A model generated the notes under the pieces. The model was not told where the DNA came from. It was given only the letters and a program-made list of their open reading frames with translations, and did not search any database. 64,000 bases of DNA from Halobacteriovorax marinus (lineage in GTDB: Bacteria; Bdellovibrionota; Bacteriovoracia; Bacteriovoracales; Bacteriovoracaceae), in the NCBI GenBank assembly GCA_002163155.1, contig MAAO01000002.1, positions 186,001 to 250,000 on the forward strand, written 5' to 3'. Of this stretch, positions 28,477 through 35,939 are shown piece by piece. The position numbers were made by a program, and so were the translations under genes. How positions within the stretch are numbered: the stretch's first letter is position 1; each line of letters begins with the position of its first letter.

Positions 28477-29001
28477 ATGTCAAACGCAACACCAGATTTT
28501 CCAAGTACAGATTGGGCATGGCAAATCTCAAATACAGTGGGAGAGACGGCGAAAATTATTCATCCAAGTGGATTTGTCTTCATGTCTCCCGTTGTTTTAA
28601 ATCGCTTTGATAGACTAGAGGGGCACGATAGTTACCTCTATAAGCTCACTGAGAAGGATAGTTTTCTTCTAAGTTACACAATTGATTACTTTAAAACAAA
28701 ATCTAGAATCAAGGGACTCTCTCAATATGAGTCTATGATCCTCGCGGCAAATATTGTCTGTTCTTATAGATTCAGATCTCCTCTTGGAGCTGATCTTTTT
28801 ACAGATCAATTATCCTCTGATGATGAGTGGAGAAAGTTTGGAGAGCACAGTGTAATCGTTGATTCGAAAGAATATGAAGTCTTTGTTATTGGTCACAACA
28901 AAGGAACTCTTGTTGCTGTGACCATGGATGAAATTTCCAGTGATATAAAGAAACTAGAACTTATAGAAATGCCACGGCATTACTTTAAGAGAAAATTCTA
29001 A
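28477..29001 (+). CDS. Hypothetical protein after metG
   Basis: 174 aa, no signal peptide or membrane segment. Not recognised. It is mixed alpha/beta with an acidic middle and ends basic (HYFKRKF). The 9-bp gap suggests cotranscription with metG, but no role can be inferred. Confidence 0.6.
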   Translation: MSNATPDFPSTDWAWQISNTVGETAKIIHPSGFVFMSPVVLNRFDRLEGHDSYLYKLTEKDSFLLSYTIDYFKTKSRIKGLSQYESMILAANIVCSYRFRSPLGADLFTDQLSSDDEWRKFGEHSVIVDSKEYEVFVIGHNKGTLVAVTMDEISSDIKKLELIEMPRHYFKRKF

Positions 29002-29022
29002 CAGTAAATCCGAAGAAAACTA

Positions 29023-29394
29023 TTAAGAATACTTTTCTAATCTCGTTATAAGCTCGAAGAATCCTTCGGGCTTTAAGAAAGAATTCCTAGGATCTAAGAT
29101 GTGTGAATACTCACCGAGAATTTTTTCCAACTCTGTGGCATAACCAGAAAGTATAAAAATCTCAGATTCAATTTTTTTCTTAGTCCCTTCAATGACTTTT
29201 AAAATATCCTTGGCGGAACCTTTTCCCACATAGAAGAGATCAAAAATAATAATATCAAAGGGAACTTCGGTTATGAGTTCAATGGCGGATGGAGCATCAT
29301 CAGCAGAGTAAACATTAAAAGTCCCTTTAATGACTTCGTTTTTAAAGATTGACTGTAAGTCATTTTCGTCTTCGACGTAGAGTAGATTTTTCAT
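29023..29394 (-). CDS. Stand-alone response-regulator receiver domain
   Basis: 123 aa, only a REC domain. The acidic pair is Glu8-Asp9, the phospho-acceptor Asp52 in IIIFDLFYVGKGS, the switch Ser in ILSGYA and the conserved Lys in FLKPEGF. There is no output domain, so it probably acts by protein contact like a CheY-type regulator. No histidine kinase is adjacent. Confidence 0.85.
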   Translation of the reverse strand: MKNLLYVEDENDLQSIFKNEVIKGTFNVYSADDAPSAIELITEVPFDIIIFDLFYVGKGSAKDILKVIEGTKKKIESEIFILSGYATELEKILGEYSHILDPRNSFLKPEGFFELITRLEKYS

Positions 29395-29530
29395 AAGTAA
29401 AATTTATTGCTTATTAGAACATTTTGCAACATAAGAAATATTGATAATGGAATATTAAGTTTAAATAATACTTGCCTATAACGCGACGTTCGATAGTTGA
29501 AGAGCTAATCGTCCTAAATTTCACAGTTTG

Positions 29531-29583
29531 CTTGGCGTTAATTACCAAGAAGCTGATTATTTTCATTTACTATCCCTTGGTAA
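29531..29583. promoter_or_regulatory. CTTGG/CCAAG inverted repeats ahead of the diiron oxygenase
   Basis: The 233-bp gap before the oxygenase gene contains CTTGG (29531-29535) with CCAAG (29545-29549), and TTACCAAG (29542-29549) mirrored by CTTGGTAA (29576-29583). Three related half-sites within 53 bp upstream of one operon suggest an operator for a dimeric regulator. No match to a known regulator is claimed. Confidence 0.3.
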
Positions 29584-29627
29584 ATTAGAGAACATCCCAG
29601 CTACAAAACCATGAAAAGGAACGAAAT

Positions 29628-30653
29628 ATGTCTTCGAAAGAAAAGTTAGCTCAATCTATGGAATTTCCACCTGAAACACCTCAGCCAAATGTCTACCCGC
29701 TTAGTTGGGTACGTAAGACTGAAAAGATGGAAGAGATCTATGCAGCAGCTCAGAAAGAGTGGTGGGATCCTGCCAAACTTCCGTGGGATACTTTGGATGT
29801 TGATAGTTACTCTTGGGAAGAGAGAGAGTCGATTGCCTATTGGTGGACCATTCTTTCAGTTTTTGATGCTTCAGCACCTCCAGTGTTTGCAGCAGCTATG
29901 ATTAAAACTTATGAAGCTCACGAAGAAGATGCCGTAAGAAGATGTTTCTTCTCTGTGACTCGTGATGAGCAAAACCATGAGCAATTTTGTGGTTTAGTTA
30001 TAACTAAGATGCTTGAGCATCCAGATCCTCTTACATACGAGCCAAAGACAGAGCTTGGTAAGAAGTTACAAAAGAATGCTAAGTGGCTCTACTTCAACGG
30101 TGGACGCTACTGGGAAGGTTATAAGAAAGCAGTGCCTAAGTATAGCTTAGCTGTTCTCTTTAGCTCATTCCTAATGGGTGAAATTGCTTCAGCTACAATC
30201 TTTCACCAAATGGCTGCTGGTTGTACTGAACCTGTTTTCAAAGAAGGGTTTACTAAAGTTGGCCGCGATGAAGGTCGTCACATGGCCATCTGTATGAGTC
30301 TGATGGAAAGAGATTATCCACAACTTGGTGCTGAAGATAAGAAAGTTATCACTAGGCAAATTAGAGCGGGTTACTTATTTCTCTCTGCTATTCTCTTTGA
30401 ACCACCAACTGAATTTTGGGATATCCCAGATGATTTCATTGAGAATCAAAGAGCTGGTGAAAAAGTTTGTAGAGAAGTTGGTTTCTTTATTCCTGAATAC
30501 GACGCCAAGAAACAAAACTGGATTGATGCCATGATGAATCTAAAAGGTGTTTTAGATAAGTATGACATTCCTTTTCCTGCAATTCCTGAGTGTGGAATTA
30601 CTGGTGAAGAAATCACTGATATTGATATGGAAGACATCATCCCGGTATTTTAA
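29628..30653 (+). CDS. Ferritin-like R2-type diiron oxygenase, catalytic component
   Basis: 341 aa. The spacing of metal ligands matches R2-like diiron proteins: Asp80, Glu114-x2-His117 (DEQNHEQF), Glu185 (MGEIAS) and Glu215-x2-His218 (DEGRH). The protein is soluble. It is followed in one-base overlap (TAATG) by its own 2Fe-2S/FAD reductase, which makes it an oxygenase or N-oxygenase more likely than a nucleotide reductase; no separate nucleotide-reductase large subunit is nearby. Substrate unknown; fatty acids or aromatic amines are possibilities. Confidence 0.7.
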   Translation: MSSKEKLAQSMEFPPETPQPNVYPLSWVRKTEKMEEIYAAAQKEWWDPAKLPWDTLDVDSYSWEERESIAYWWTILSVFDASAPPVFAAAMIKTYEAHEEDAVRRCFFSVTRDEQNHEQFCGLVITKMLEHPDPLTYEPKTELGKKLQKNAKWLYFNGGRYWEGYKKAVPKYSLAVLFSSFLMGEIASATIFHQMAAGCTEPVFKEGFTKVGRDEGRHMAICMSLMERDYPQLGAEDKKVITRQIRAGYLFLSAILFEPPTEFWDIPDDFIENQRAGEKVCREVGFFIPEYDAKKQNWIDAMMNLKGVLDKYDIPFPAIPECGITGEEITDIDMEDIIPVF

Positions 30654-31672
30654 TGAAAACAATTCGTTTACTGCCTTCGGGTAAAGAAATAAATGCAGAG
30701 AGCGGACAAACAGTTTTGTCTGCTCTTGAGAAAGCAGGTTACGCTCTACCAAATAATTGTAGAGCGGGCGCTTGTGGAGAGTGTAAGGCTAAAGTTTGTA
30801 GTGGTGAAATTGATCAAGGGTTTATTCTTGATATGGCACTGCCTAAGAGTGAAAGAGAAGAAGGCTATGGACTCATGTGCATGGCCAAAGTTAAAAGTGA
30901 CCTTATTGAAATTGAATATGGTACTGAAGACGCTCTTCCAAAACTCTTTCCACCAATGGAAAACCTTCGTTACGCTGTGACTGAGAAGACTCAAGTGACG
31001 CCGACAATTTGTCGTGTTCGTCTAAGATCTCTTGGAAAAGTTATGCGCTTTTGGCCCGGTCAATATGTGACAATGGGTGATCCTGAAAATGATATTCCTG
31101 ATCGTTGTTATTCAATCGCTAATATTCCTAATCACGAAGGTGAAATTCTTCTCTATATTACAAAAGTAGAAGATGGGAAGACGAGCTCTTGGGTTCATAA
31201 AGAAGTCAAAGAAGGTGATATGGTGAAAATGAATGGGCCTTACGGAACATTTATTGGTGATCCTTCTGCTGAAACTCCTGTTCTATGTTTAGCTTCTGGA
31301 TCTGGTCTTGCGCCAATTCAGTCTCTTGCAACTGCAGCAATGTTACGTGGTGGTTTTAGAAAACCTGCTACCGTTTTATTCTCTGCTAGAACTAGAGAAG
31401 ATCTCTTAGAGTTTGGACACTTTAGTTTTCTAAAAACTAAATTTAGAAACTTTGATTATAAGTATACGCTTACTAGAGAAGAGAACCCTGGTGGACTAAC
31501 GGGAAGAATTCCTGAAATTTTACCTGAGCTTTATCCTGATCTTTCTAAACACAGTATTTATATTGCTGGTTCCACTGAATTTGTGGAAAGTTGTACTGCT
31601 AAAGTTAAAGAGCTTGGTGCAGTTGATGAGTTTATTCATACTGAAGGATTTACTAGTCAGGTTCAGGCTTAA
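30653..31672 (+). CDS. 2Fe-2S ferredoxin/FAD reductase component of the diiron oxygenase
   Basis: 339 aa with three domains in order: plant-type ferredoxin (Cys36, 41, 44, 76), FAD-binding barrel (RCYSIAN, with KMNGPYG) and NAD-binding domain (ASGSGLAPIQ). This is the classical electron-transfer component that feeds two electrons from NAD(P)H to a diiron or Rieske oxygenase. It is translationally coupled to the oxygenase and ends in a strong terminator. Confidence 0.85.
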   Translation: MKTIRLLPSGKEINAESGQTVLSALEKAGYALPNNCRAGACGECKAKVCSGEIDQGFILDMALPKSEREEGYGLMCMAKVKSDLIEIEYGTEDALPKLFPPMENLRYAVTEKTQVTPTICRVRLRSLGKVMRFWPGQYVTMGDPENDIPDRCYSIANIPNHEGEILLYITKVEDGKTSSWVHKEVKEGDMVKMNGPYGTFIGDPSAETPVLCLASGSGLAPIQSLATAAMLRGGFRKPATVLFSARTREDLLEFGHFSFLKTKFRNFDYKYTLTREENPGGLTGRIPEILPELYPDLSKHSIYIAGSTEFVESCTAKVKELGAVDEFIHTEGFTSQVQA

Positions 31673-31701
31673 ATTTAAAAGATATTTTTTAAATACCATT
31701 G

Positions 31702-31729
31702 AGGGTTCTTTCGAGGGCCCTTTTTTTTT
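31702..31729 (+). terminator. Intrinsic terminator with UUCG tetraloop
   Basis: AGGGTTCT (31702-31709), TTCG loop, AGGGCCCT (31714-31721) gives eight pairs (two G-U) closed by the unusually stable UUCG tetraloop, directly followed by eight T. It ends the oxygenase operon. Confidence 0.85.
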
Positions 31730-31884
31730 GATTTTGTTGTTTGATTTCAAAACTAAAGAAAAAGTATAAGTACCTTGCTCAGTGAAAGCTGAAGGAAGTT
31801 TGTAGTTTCGGGACTTTGATTCTGCTAACTCTCTAGAATTAAGTTACGTAAATAATTACTTGTTCTGTAGGAGATTAAAGAATG

Positions 31885-31905
31885 GCACTTCTTTAATAGA
31901 AGTGC
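31885..31905. terminator. Hairpin between the oxygenase operon and the serine proteases
   Basis: GCACTTCT (31885-31892) and AGAAGTGC (31898-31905) pair perfectly around a 5-base loop. On the plus strand it is followed by TTTGGTTTTGGTTT, on the minus strand by no T tract. It may end a short transcript from the otherwise empty 220-bp gap (31730-31951). Confidence 0.35.
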
Positions 31906-31951
31906 TTTGGTTTTGGTTTGGAGTTATTTAGCAAAGATTAGGTTAGATACT

Positions 31952-32794
31952 TTAGTATTCGATGCCTTCTACAAAACCATTATATTCAGAGAGGTGTTTA
32001 AATAATTGTTTAGAAAACCTTTCATAACAAGTAAAAATAGTATTGTTTGATCCATTGGCACCATTTGAGCTGGAGAAATCATTAGATAGTCCACCTTTAA
32101 TTGGCCCTACGTATACATGTTGAATACCAGTATTTACTTCGTTTAGATCGTCTTCATAAGTAACTACAACTGCTCCACCAGAAGCACCATCGTACGTAGT
32201 AGCTCCTCTTGTTGAACCACCTACTGGGCATCTTCCGTCAACATTAGAACAAGTGCCAATAGATTCTATACTATCATCGTAAGTCAGAATTTTTCCACCT
32301 TGCCCGAGCTCTCGATCTGCTGAATAACCAGCAACGTAAGCTTTACCATTTAATTCACTTCCAACCATTTGTTGAACACTTGATCTTCCTTCATAATCAA
32401 TAATAAGAGGGGCAACATCGCTAGGCTCAACATAATCATCTAATAAGAGAATTGCGTAATCTGAAAGAGTTTCATGTTCTAAAACTTTAACTATTTTTCT
32501 CTCAATTACTTTTCCAGACTTAGTCGTAGTCTTCCAAGAAATATTATCAGCTTTTAGACAATGAGCCGAAGTCACAACAATTCTACTCTTTCTATCAGCA
32601 GTAAATCCTACAAGAGAAGCTCCACAGTAGTTTGTAGCACCTGTTGATTTTGTTACAGACAACCTACCAACAGCATCCAAAAACTTTGGAGAATTGGGGC
32701 CTTTGGCTTTTCTATCATCACTTGGGTGAAGTTCAGCTAGAGTAGAACAAATTAATAGGTTAGTTATAAATATTATTTTTAAGATTACTTTCAT
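31952..32794 (-). CDS. Secreted trypsin-like serine protease (paralogue 1)
   Basis: 280 aa, signal peptide ending at Ala20. Chymotrypsin-fold triad: His78 (VVTSAHC), Asp112 (SDYAILLL) and Ser205 (YDGASGGAV); Cys pairs around the His and before Ser. It is closely similar along its length to the neighbour at 32800, and both share ELHPSDDRK after the signal and PVGGSTRGATTY before the Ser. Activity looks intact. Secreted proteases of this sort fit a predatory lifestyle. Five bases separate it from the upstream paralogue. Confidence 0.88.
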   Translation of the reverse strand: MKVILKIIFITNLLICSTLAELHPSDDRKAKGPNSPKFLDAVGRLSVTKSTGATNYCGASLVGFTADRKSRIVVTSAHCLKADNISWKTTTKSGKVIERKIVKVLEHETLSDYAILLLDDYVEPSDVAPLIIDYEGRSSVQQMVGSELNGKAYVAGYSADRELGQGGKILTYDDSIESIGTCSNVDGRCPVGGSTRGATTYDGASGGAVVVTYEDDLNEVNTGIQHVYVGPIKGGLSNDFSSSNGANGSNNTIFTCYERFSKQLFKHLSEYNGFVEGIEY

Positions 32795-32799
32795 GTTTA

Positions 32800-33633
32800 T
32801 TACTCAATACCTTCAACAGCACCATTGTATTCAACTAGGTGATCAAAGAGTGGATTCCAAAACCTCTCATGGAAAGTAAATATCGTATTATCGGAACCTC
32901 TTACTCCGTTAGAACTTACAAAATGATCAGAGAGACCACCTTTAATAGGTCCTACAAAGTAGTGCTGAATTCCCTTATTAACATTTGCTTTTGGACTTTC
33001 AAAAGTAACTATAGCTGCACCACCGGAAGCTCCACTATATGTAGTAGCACCTCTTGTAGAACCCCCTACTGGACACTTTTCTTCATCATCACAACTACCA
33101 ATTGATTCTATACTATCATCGTAAGTAAGAACTTTTCCACCTTGTCCCAGCTCTTTATCAGCAGAGTAACCAGCAACAACTGCTTCTCCACCACGACCAA
33201 TCATTCTATCTACTGAGTCTCCTCCTTCATAATCAATAATGAGAGGAGCCACATCACTAGGTTCAACATGGTCATCTAGTAAAAGTATTGCGTAATCAGA
33301 AAGAGAGTCGCTATCTAGAACCTTGACAATTTTTCTGTCAATAATTTTTCCAGACTTCGTCGTTGTCTTCCACGACTTTTTATTTCCTTGTATACAGTGA
33401 TCAGAAGTTACTACGATTCTACTCTTTCTATCTGATGTAAATCCAACAAGAGTAGCTCCGCAATAATTAACCTTTTTCGTTAAAGCATTATAAACAGTCA
33501 ACCTACCAACAGCATCCAAAAACTTAGGAGAATCAGGACCTTTGGATTTTCTATCATCACTTGGGTGTAGTTCAGCCTGAACAGTCCCAATCACAAAGCT
33601 CGCAAGAAGCAGAATTTTAAAAGCACATTTCAT
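32800..33633 (-). CDS. Secreted trypsin-like serine protease (paralogue 2)
   Basis: 277 aa, signal peptide ending at Ala20. Triad His79 (VVTSDHC, where most trypsins have AHC), Asp113 (LSDYAILLL) and Ser203 (YSGASGGAA). Clearly a tandem duplicate of the downstream gene; differences cluster in loops. First of the pair, so its promoter should lie in the 33634-33886 gap. Confidence 0.88.
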   Translation of the reverse strand: MKCAFKILLLASFVIGTVQAELHPSDDRKSKGPDSPKFLDAVGRLTVYNALTKKVNYCGATLVGFTSDRKSRIVVTSDHCIQGNKKSWKTTTKSGKIIDRKIVKVLDSDSLSDYAILLLDDHVEPSDVAPLIIDYEGGDSVDRMIGRGGEAVVAGYSADKELGQGGKVLTYDDSIESIGSCDDEEKCPVGGSTRGATTYSGASGGAAIVTFESPKANVNKGIQHYFVGPIKGGLSDHFVSSNGVRGSDNTIFTFHERFWNPLFDHLVEYNGAVEGIE

Positions 33634-33887
33634 TAAATTTTCCTAAGTAGAATATCTCTCTTCATATCAATAACGGGCACTTGAGTCAGCCATAAACTGA
33701 ATTTACTGTAATTTATTCATCTTGAAGTTGTTGAAAGTAGGAAATTGATGTCTTGTGAATTGAATCTCTATTAAAGAATTCCAAAACTTGATTAACATCC
33801 CTCTATAAAAGATGGGGCATTCTTTCATAGACCAACTTTCAATAAGTATAAACAGAAAGTTGGAACCACTTTCCTAATCATTCAAAA
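33634..33887. other. Intergenic region upstream of the serine proteases, with one inverted repeat
   Basis: 254 bp without a gene. CCAACTTTC (33832-33840) and GAAAGTTGG (33855-33863) are perfectly complementary around 14 bases, 24 bp before the left copy of the long inverted repeat. It has no T tract on either strand, so it is not an obvious terminator. The protease promoter must be here but is not clear. Confidence 0.45.
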
Positions 33888-33889
33888 AA

Positions 33890-34072
33890 ATGAAATTCTG
33901 GGGTATCTCTAAACCCTCAATGAAGAGGGCCTTGAAAAAGGTGAGGTCATGGAGGACTTCACAAGGGGTGATCACGATAATCGTTCTTTGTTTGCAGCTC
34001 GTAACTACGATCATTGAATTTTTAAAGTGGTCTTTGGGAGTAAGTGTTAATAGCACTTACTCCACATTATGA
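33890..34072 (+). pseudogene. Frameshifted/fused version of the hydrophobic peptide module
   Basis: 60-codon frame. In the right copy a 25-codon leader frame ends in TAA and a separate 26-residue hydrophobic peptide starts at an overlapping ATG in another frame. Here the leader TAA is CAA, one G is inserted (GGGG for GGG), and the peptide stop TGA is TGG, so leader and membrane segment are fused and run on to 34072. The peptide's own ATG (33949) now leads to a 22-codon charged frame. The hydrophobic core (VITIIVLCLQLVTTIIEFLK) is still recognisable. Decay of a toxin copy is likely; a functional 60-residue membrane protein is possible. Confidence 0.5.
34037..34063 (+). terminator. Conserved hairpin at the 3' end of the left peptide module
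   Basis: GGAGTAAGTG (34037-34046), loop TTAATAG, CACTTACTCC (34054-34063): ten perfect pairs. The right copy keeps the stem although three of its ten pairs differ on both arms. The following tract is only moderately T-rich, so RNA stabilisation is as likely as termination. Confidence 0.6.
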
Positions 34073-34102
34073 ATTTTACTATGAAAGAAATCTCTAATTC
34101 AA
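34073..34102 (-). promoter_or_regulatory. Candidate antisense-RNA promoter, left copy
   Basis: Minus strand: -35 TTGAAT (34102-34097), 18-bp spacer beginning TAGAGATTTCTTTC, -10 TAAAAT (34078-34073). Transcription would start near 34066 and run back through the hairpin and the peptide frame. The right copy has the same -10, spacing and spacer core. Confidence 0.5.
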
Positions 34103-34158
34103 ATTCAAGAAAAGATAACTGATAAGTAGTTAAAACTACGAAAAGTAACCGCGTACCT

Positions 34159-35604
34159 TTAAGAGAAGTAGTTAATCAAAGTTTCAACACCTTGACCACT
34201 TCCACCTTTTTGTACAAGGCTTGGCTTCTTACCACTAGTCCATCCAAAGATATCCATGTGTGCCCACTTCGCTTTGCCTACGAACTTCTCTAAAAAGAGT
34301 GCCGCAGTGATTGCACCACCGTGACCAGAAGCAGAGTTTGCCATATCGGCGAATTCTGATTTTAGTCCTACGAAGTAAGGAGAGTAGAGAGGCATTCTCC
34401 ACATAAGATCTCCTGTTAAAGCAGAAGACTTTTGTAGATCATTTGCAAGCTCATCATCATTAGAAAATAAACTTCCAATATCTTGTCCAAGAGCAACTTT
34501 TCCAGCTCCTGTAAGAGTCGCCATATCAATTATGTAATCAGGTTTCTTATCAAGGGCCAAATCAATAGCAGAGGCAAGAGCTAATCTTCCTTCAGCGTCT
34601 GTGTTATGAATTTCAACAGTCATTCCATTTCTAGCTTTAATAATATCACTAGGTCTAGTAGCATTTGAACTTACAGCATTTTCAGCAAGTGCTAAATAGA
34701 TATCAATATTCTTTTTGATTCCACTATTTTCAAGCCATCTAGAAAATCCTACGAGACAAGCTGAACCACCCATATCTTTTTTCATCAGACGCATTCCTGC
34801 CGCTGACTTCATATCAAGTCCACCAGAATCAAAAGTGATTCCTTTTCCGATAAGAGCGTAAGTTTCTTTCTCTGCATCTTTTGGACGGTAAGCTAGGTGA
34901 ACAATTCTTGCAGGATTATCTGAAGCGATACCAACGCTTAGAAGTAGATTGCAATTTTCTTTTGCAAGTTTCTTTTCATCAAAAACTGTCGCCTTAATTG
35001 TCTTACTCTTAGAGTACATTTCTTTTAACTGGTCGGCGTATGTCACAGGATTTAATTCATTTGGTGGAAGATTTACTAGGTGTCTTGCTTGATTGATAGA
35101 GAGACCAATTCTCTTAGCGTTTGTAATCGTTTTTGGCTCTAGAGGTTTTCCATCTACTTTAAATTTTATCTCTCCAAGTTTCTTTGAAGACTCATATCTG
35201 TAGAGAGCAAGTTCAAGACCTACAATTGATCCTATAATTTGAGCTTCAGTCACATCAAAGAACTCAACTGTGATTTCTTTTGAATTATTCTTTAGAAGCT
35301 CACTTGTTAACTTTCCAAGAGATTCCTTGGCACATGCGTAAGGACTCTCAGATAGGAGACCGTTATGCGAACCTATAGTATTTTCTTTTAGATTAACTAG
35401 GTATATTGGACCTTGTTTTGCGCTGAGAGTCGTTCTCTTAGCGGCCTTGGCTTCTTTTACTTCCCATGGAGCCACCTTCTTTGAGAGACCAGTAAGGGCC
35501 TTCTTTTCACTCTTTGCTGTATAGATGAGGATATTTGCTTTTGAAGTATTGAGTTTCTTGGCATTTTCTTTCTTTGAAAGAGTTGAATCGACTTTAAAGG
35601 TCAT
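34159..35604 (-). CDS. pepA: Leucyl aminopeptidase (M17)
   Basis: 481 aa. The catalytic half carries the M17 metal and active-site motifs GKGITFDSGGLDMK, KKDMGGSA, NTDAEGRL and the MATLTGA segment; the N-terminal third is the less conserved macro-like domain. Cytoplasmic bimetal aminopeptidase that completes peptide breakdown. It is placed precisely between the two arms of the long inverted repeat: the left arm ends at its stop codon and the right arm begins 63 bp before its start. No other gene is inside. Confidence 0.92.
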   Translation of the reverse strand: MTFKVDSTLSKKENAKKLNTSKANILIYTAKSEKKALTGLSKKVAPWEVKEAKAAKRTTLSAKQGPIYLVNLKENTIGSHNGLLSESPYACAKESLGKLTSELLKNNSKEITVEFFDVTEAQIIGSIVGLELALYRYESSKKLGEIKFKVDGKPLEPKTITNAKRIGLSINQARHLVNLPPNELNPVTYADQLKEMYSKSKTIKATVFDEKKLAKENCNLLLSVGIASDNPARIVHLAYRPKDAEKETYALIGKGITFDSGGLDMKSAAGMRLMKKDMGGSACLVGFSRWLENSGIKKNIDIYLALAENAVSSNATRPSDIIKARNGMTVEIHNTDAEGRLALASAIDLALDKKPDYIIDMATLTGAGKVALGQDIGSLFSNDDELANDLQKSSALTGDLMWRMPLYSPYFVGLKSEFADMANSASGHGGAITAALFLEKFVGKAKWAHMDIFGWTSGKKPSLVQKGGSGQGVETLINYFS

Positions 35605-35724
35605 GAGGTCTCCAGAGGTTATTTTAAGGCCCTAATATACCTAAGTATTTCCTATGTGTTAAGAACTAAAGGTACGCGGTTACTTTTCGTGGTTCTAGCT
35701 ACTTACGAATGGGCTTTTCTTGAT

Positions 35725-35754
35725 TTGATTTAGAGATTTCTTTCGTGATAAAAT
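35725..35754 (+). promoter_or_regulatory. Candidate antisense-RNA promoter, right copy
   Basis: Plus strand: -35 TTGATT (35725-35730), 18-bp spacer, -10 TAAAAT (35749-35754) with an upstream TG (35746-35747) as in extended -10 promoters. A start near 35761 would yield an RNA complementary to the 3' hairpin, the peptide frame and the ribosome site; a CCCTC/GAGGG hairpin at about 35900-35915 followed by TTT could end it after some 160 bases. Confidence 0.5.
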
Positions 35755-35763
35755 TCATAAGGT

Positions 35764-35790
35764 GGACCAAGTGCTCTATACACTTGGCCC
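35764..35790 (-). terminator. Conserved hairpin at the 3' end of the right peptide module
   Basis: On the minus strand GGGCCAAGTG, loop TATAGAG, CACTTGGTCC: ten pairs with one G-U. The G-U would be an A-C mismatch in RNA from the plus strand, so the fold suits the peptide mRNA. It lies 7 bp after the peptide stop codon. Confidence 0.6.
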
Positions 35791-35796
35791 TAAAGA

Positions 35797-35877
35797 TCAT
35801 TTTAATAATTCAATGATCGCAGTTATCAGCTGCAAACAAAGAATGATTATCGTGATCACCCTTATGAAGTCCTCCAT
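35797..35877 (-). CDS. 26-residue hydrophobic peptide, candidate type I toxin
   Basis: Short acidic start MEDFIR, one hydrophobic helix VITIIILCLQLITAIIELL, and a final Lys. The frame has an excellent ribosome site, AAAAGGAG 5 bp before ATG, and ends 7 bp before the conserved hairpin. The character is that of TisB, DinQ or other membrane-acting type I toxins, though no homology to them is claimed. Antisense control is suggested by the opposing promoter at 35725-35754. Regulation by a leader frame overlapping its start recalls mok-hok. Could instead be a chance frame in a structured RNA, but the other copy changes it mostly conservatively (I/V, A/T, L/F). Confidence 0.5.
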   Translation of the reverse strand: MEDFIRVITIIILCLQLITAIIELLK

Positions 35878-35939
35878 GACCTCTCCTTTTGTTCAAAGGC
35901 CCTCTTCATTGAGGGTTTAGAGATAACCGAGGACTTCAT
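35862..35939 (-). CDS. 25-codon leader frame overlapping the hydrophobic peptide
   Basis: Begins at the outer edge of the repeat, basic and Ser/Lys-rich (SKPSMKRAFE), and ends in TAA 13 bp inside the peptide frame, in a different phase. The same frame is present in the left copy (SKPSMKRAL), where it is fused to the hydrophobic segment. Its conservation suggests translation of the leader affects that of the peptide. No protein function is implied. Confidence 0.35.
   Translation of the reverse strand: MKSSVISKPSMKRAFEQKERSWRTS

Larger units (their letters stand above)
33888..34161 (+). repeat. Left copy of a ~275-bp inverted repeat with a degenerate hydrophobic-peptide module
   Basis: Matches 35667-35941 read on the other strand almost throughout, by eye at about four bases in five, with short indels. 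Shared landmarks in order: ATGAA start, TCTCTAAACCCTC-AATGAA-GAGGG hairpin (33914-33929), GAGGTCATGGAGGACTTCA, GTGATCACGATAATC, TTCTTTGTTTGCAGCT, GATCATTGAATT, terminator-like hairpin, GAAAGAAATCTCTAA, and GTAACCGCGTACCTTTA at the inner edge. The inner edge coincides with the aminopeptidase stop codon. No transposase and no target duplication are seen. Confidence 0.9.
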
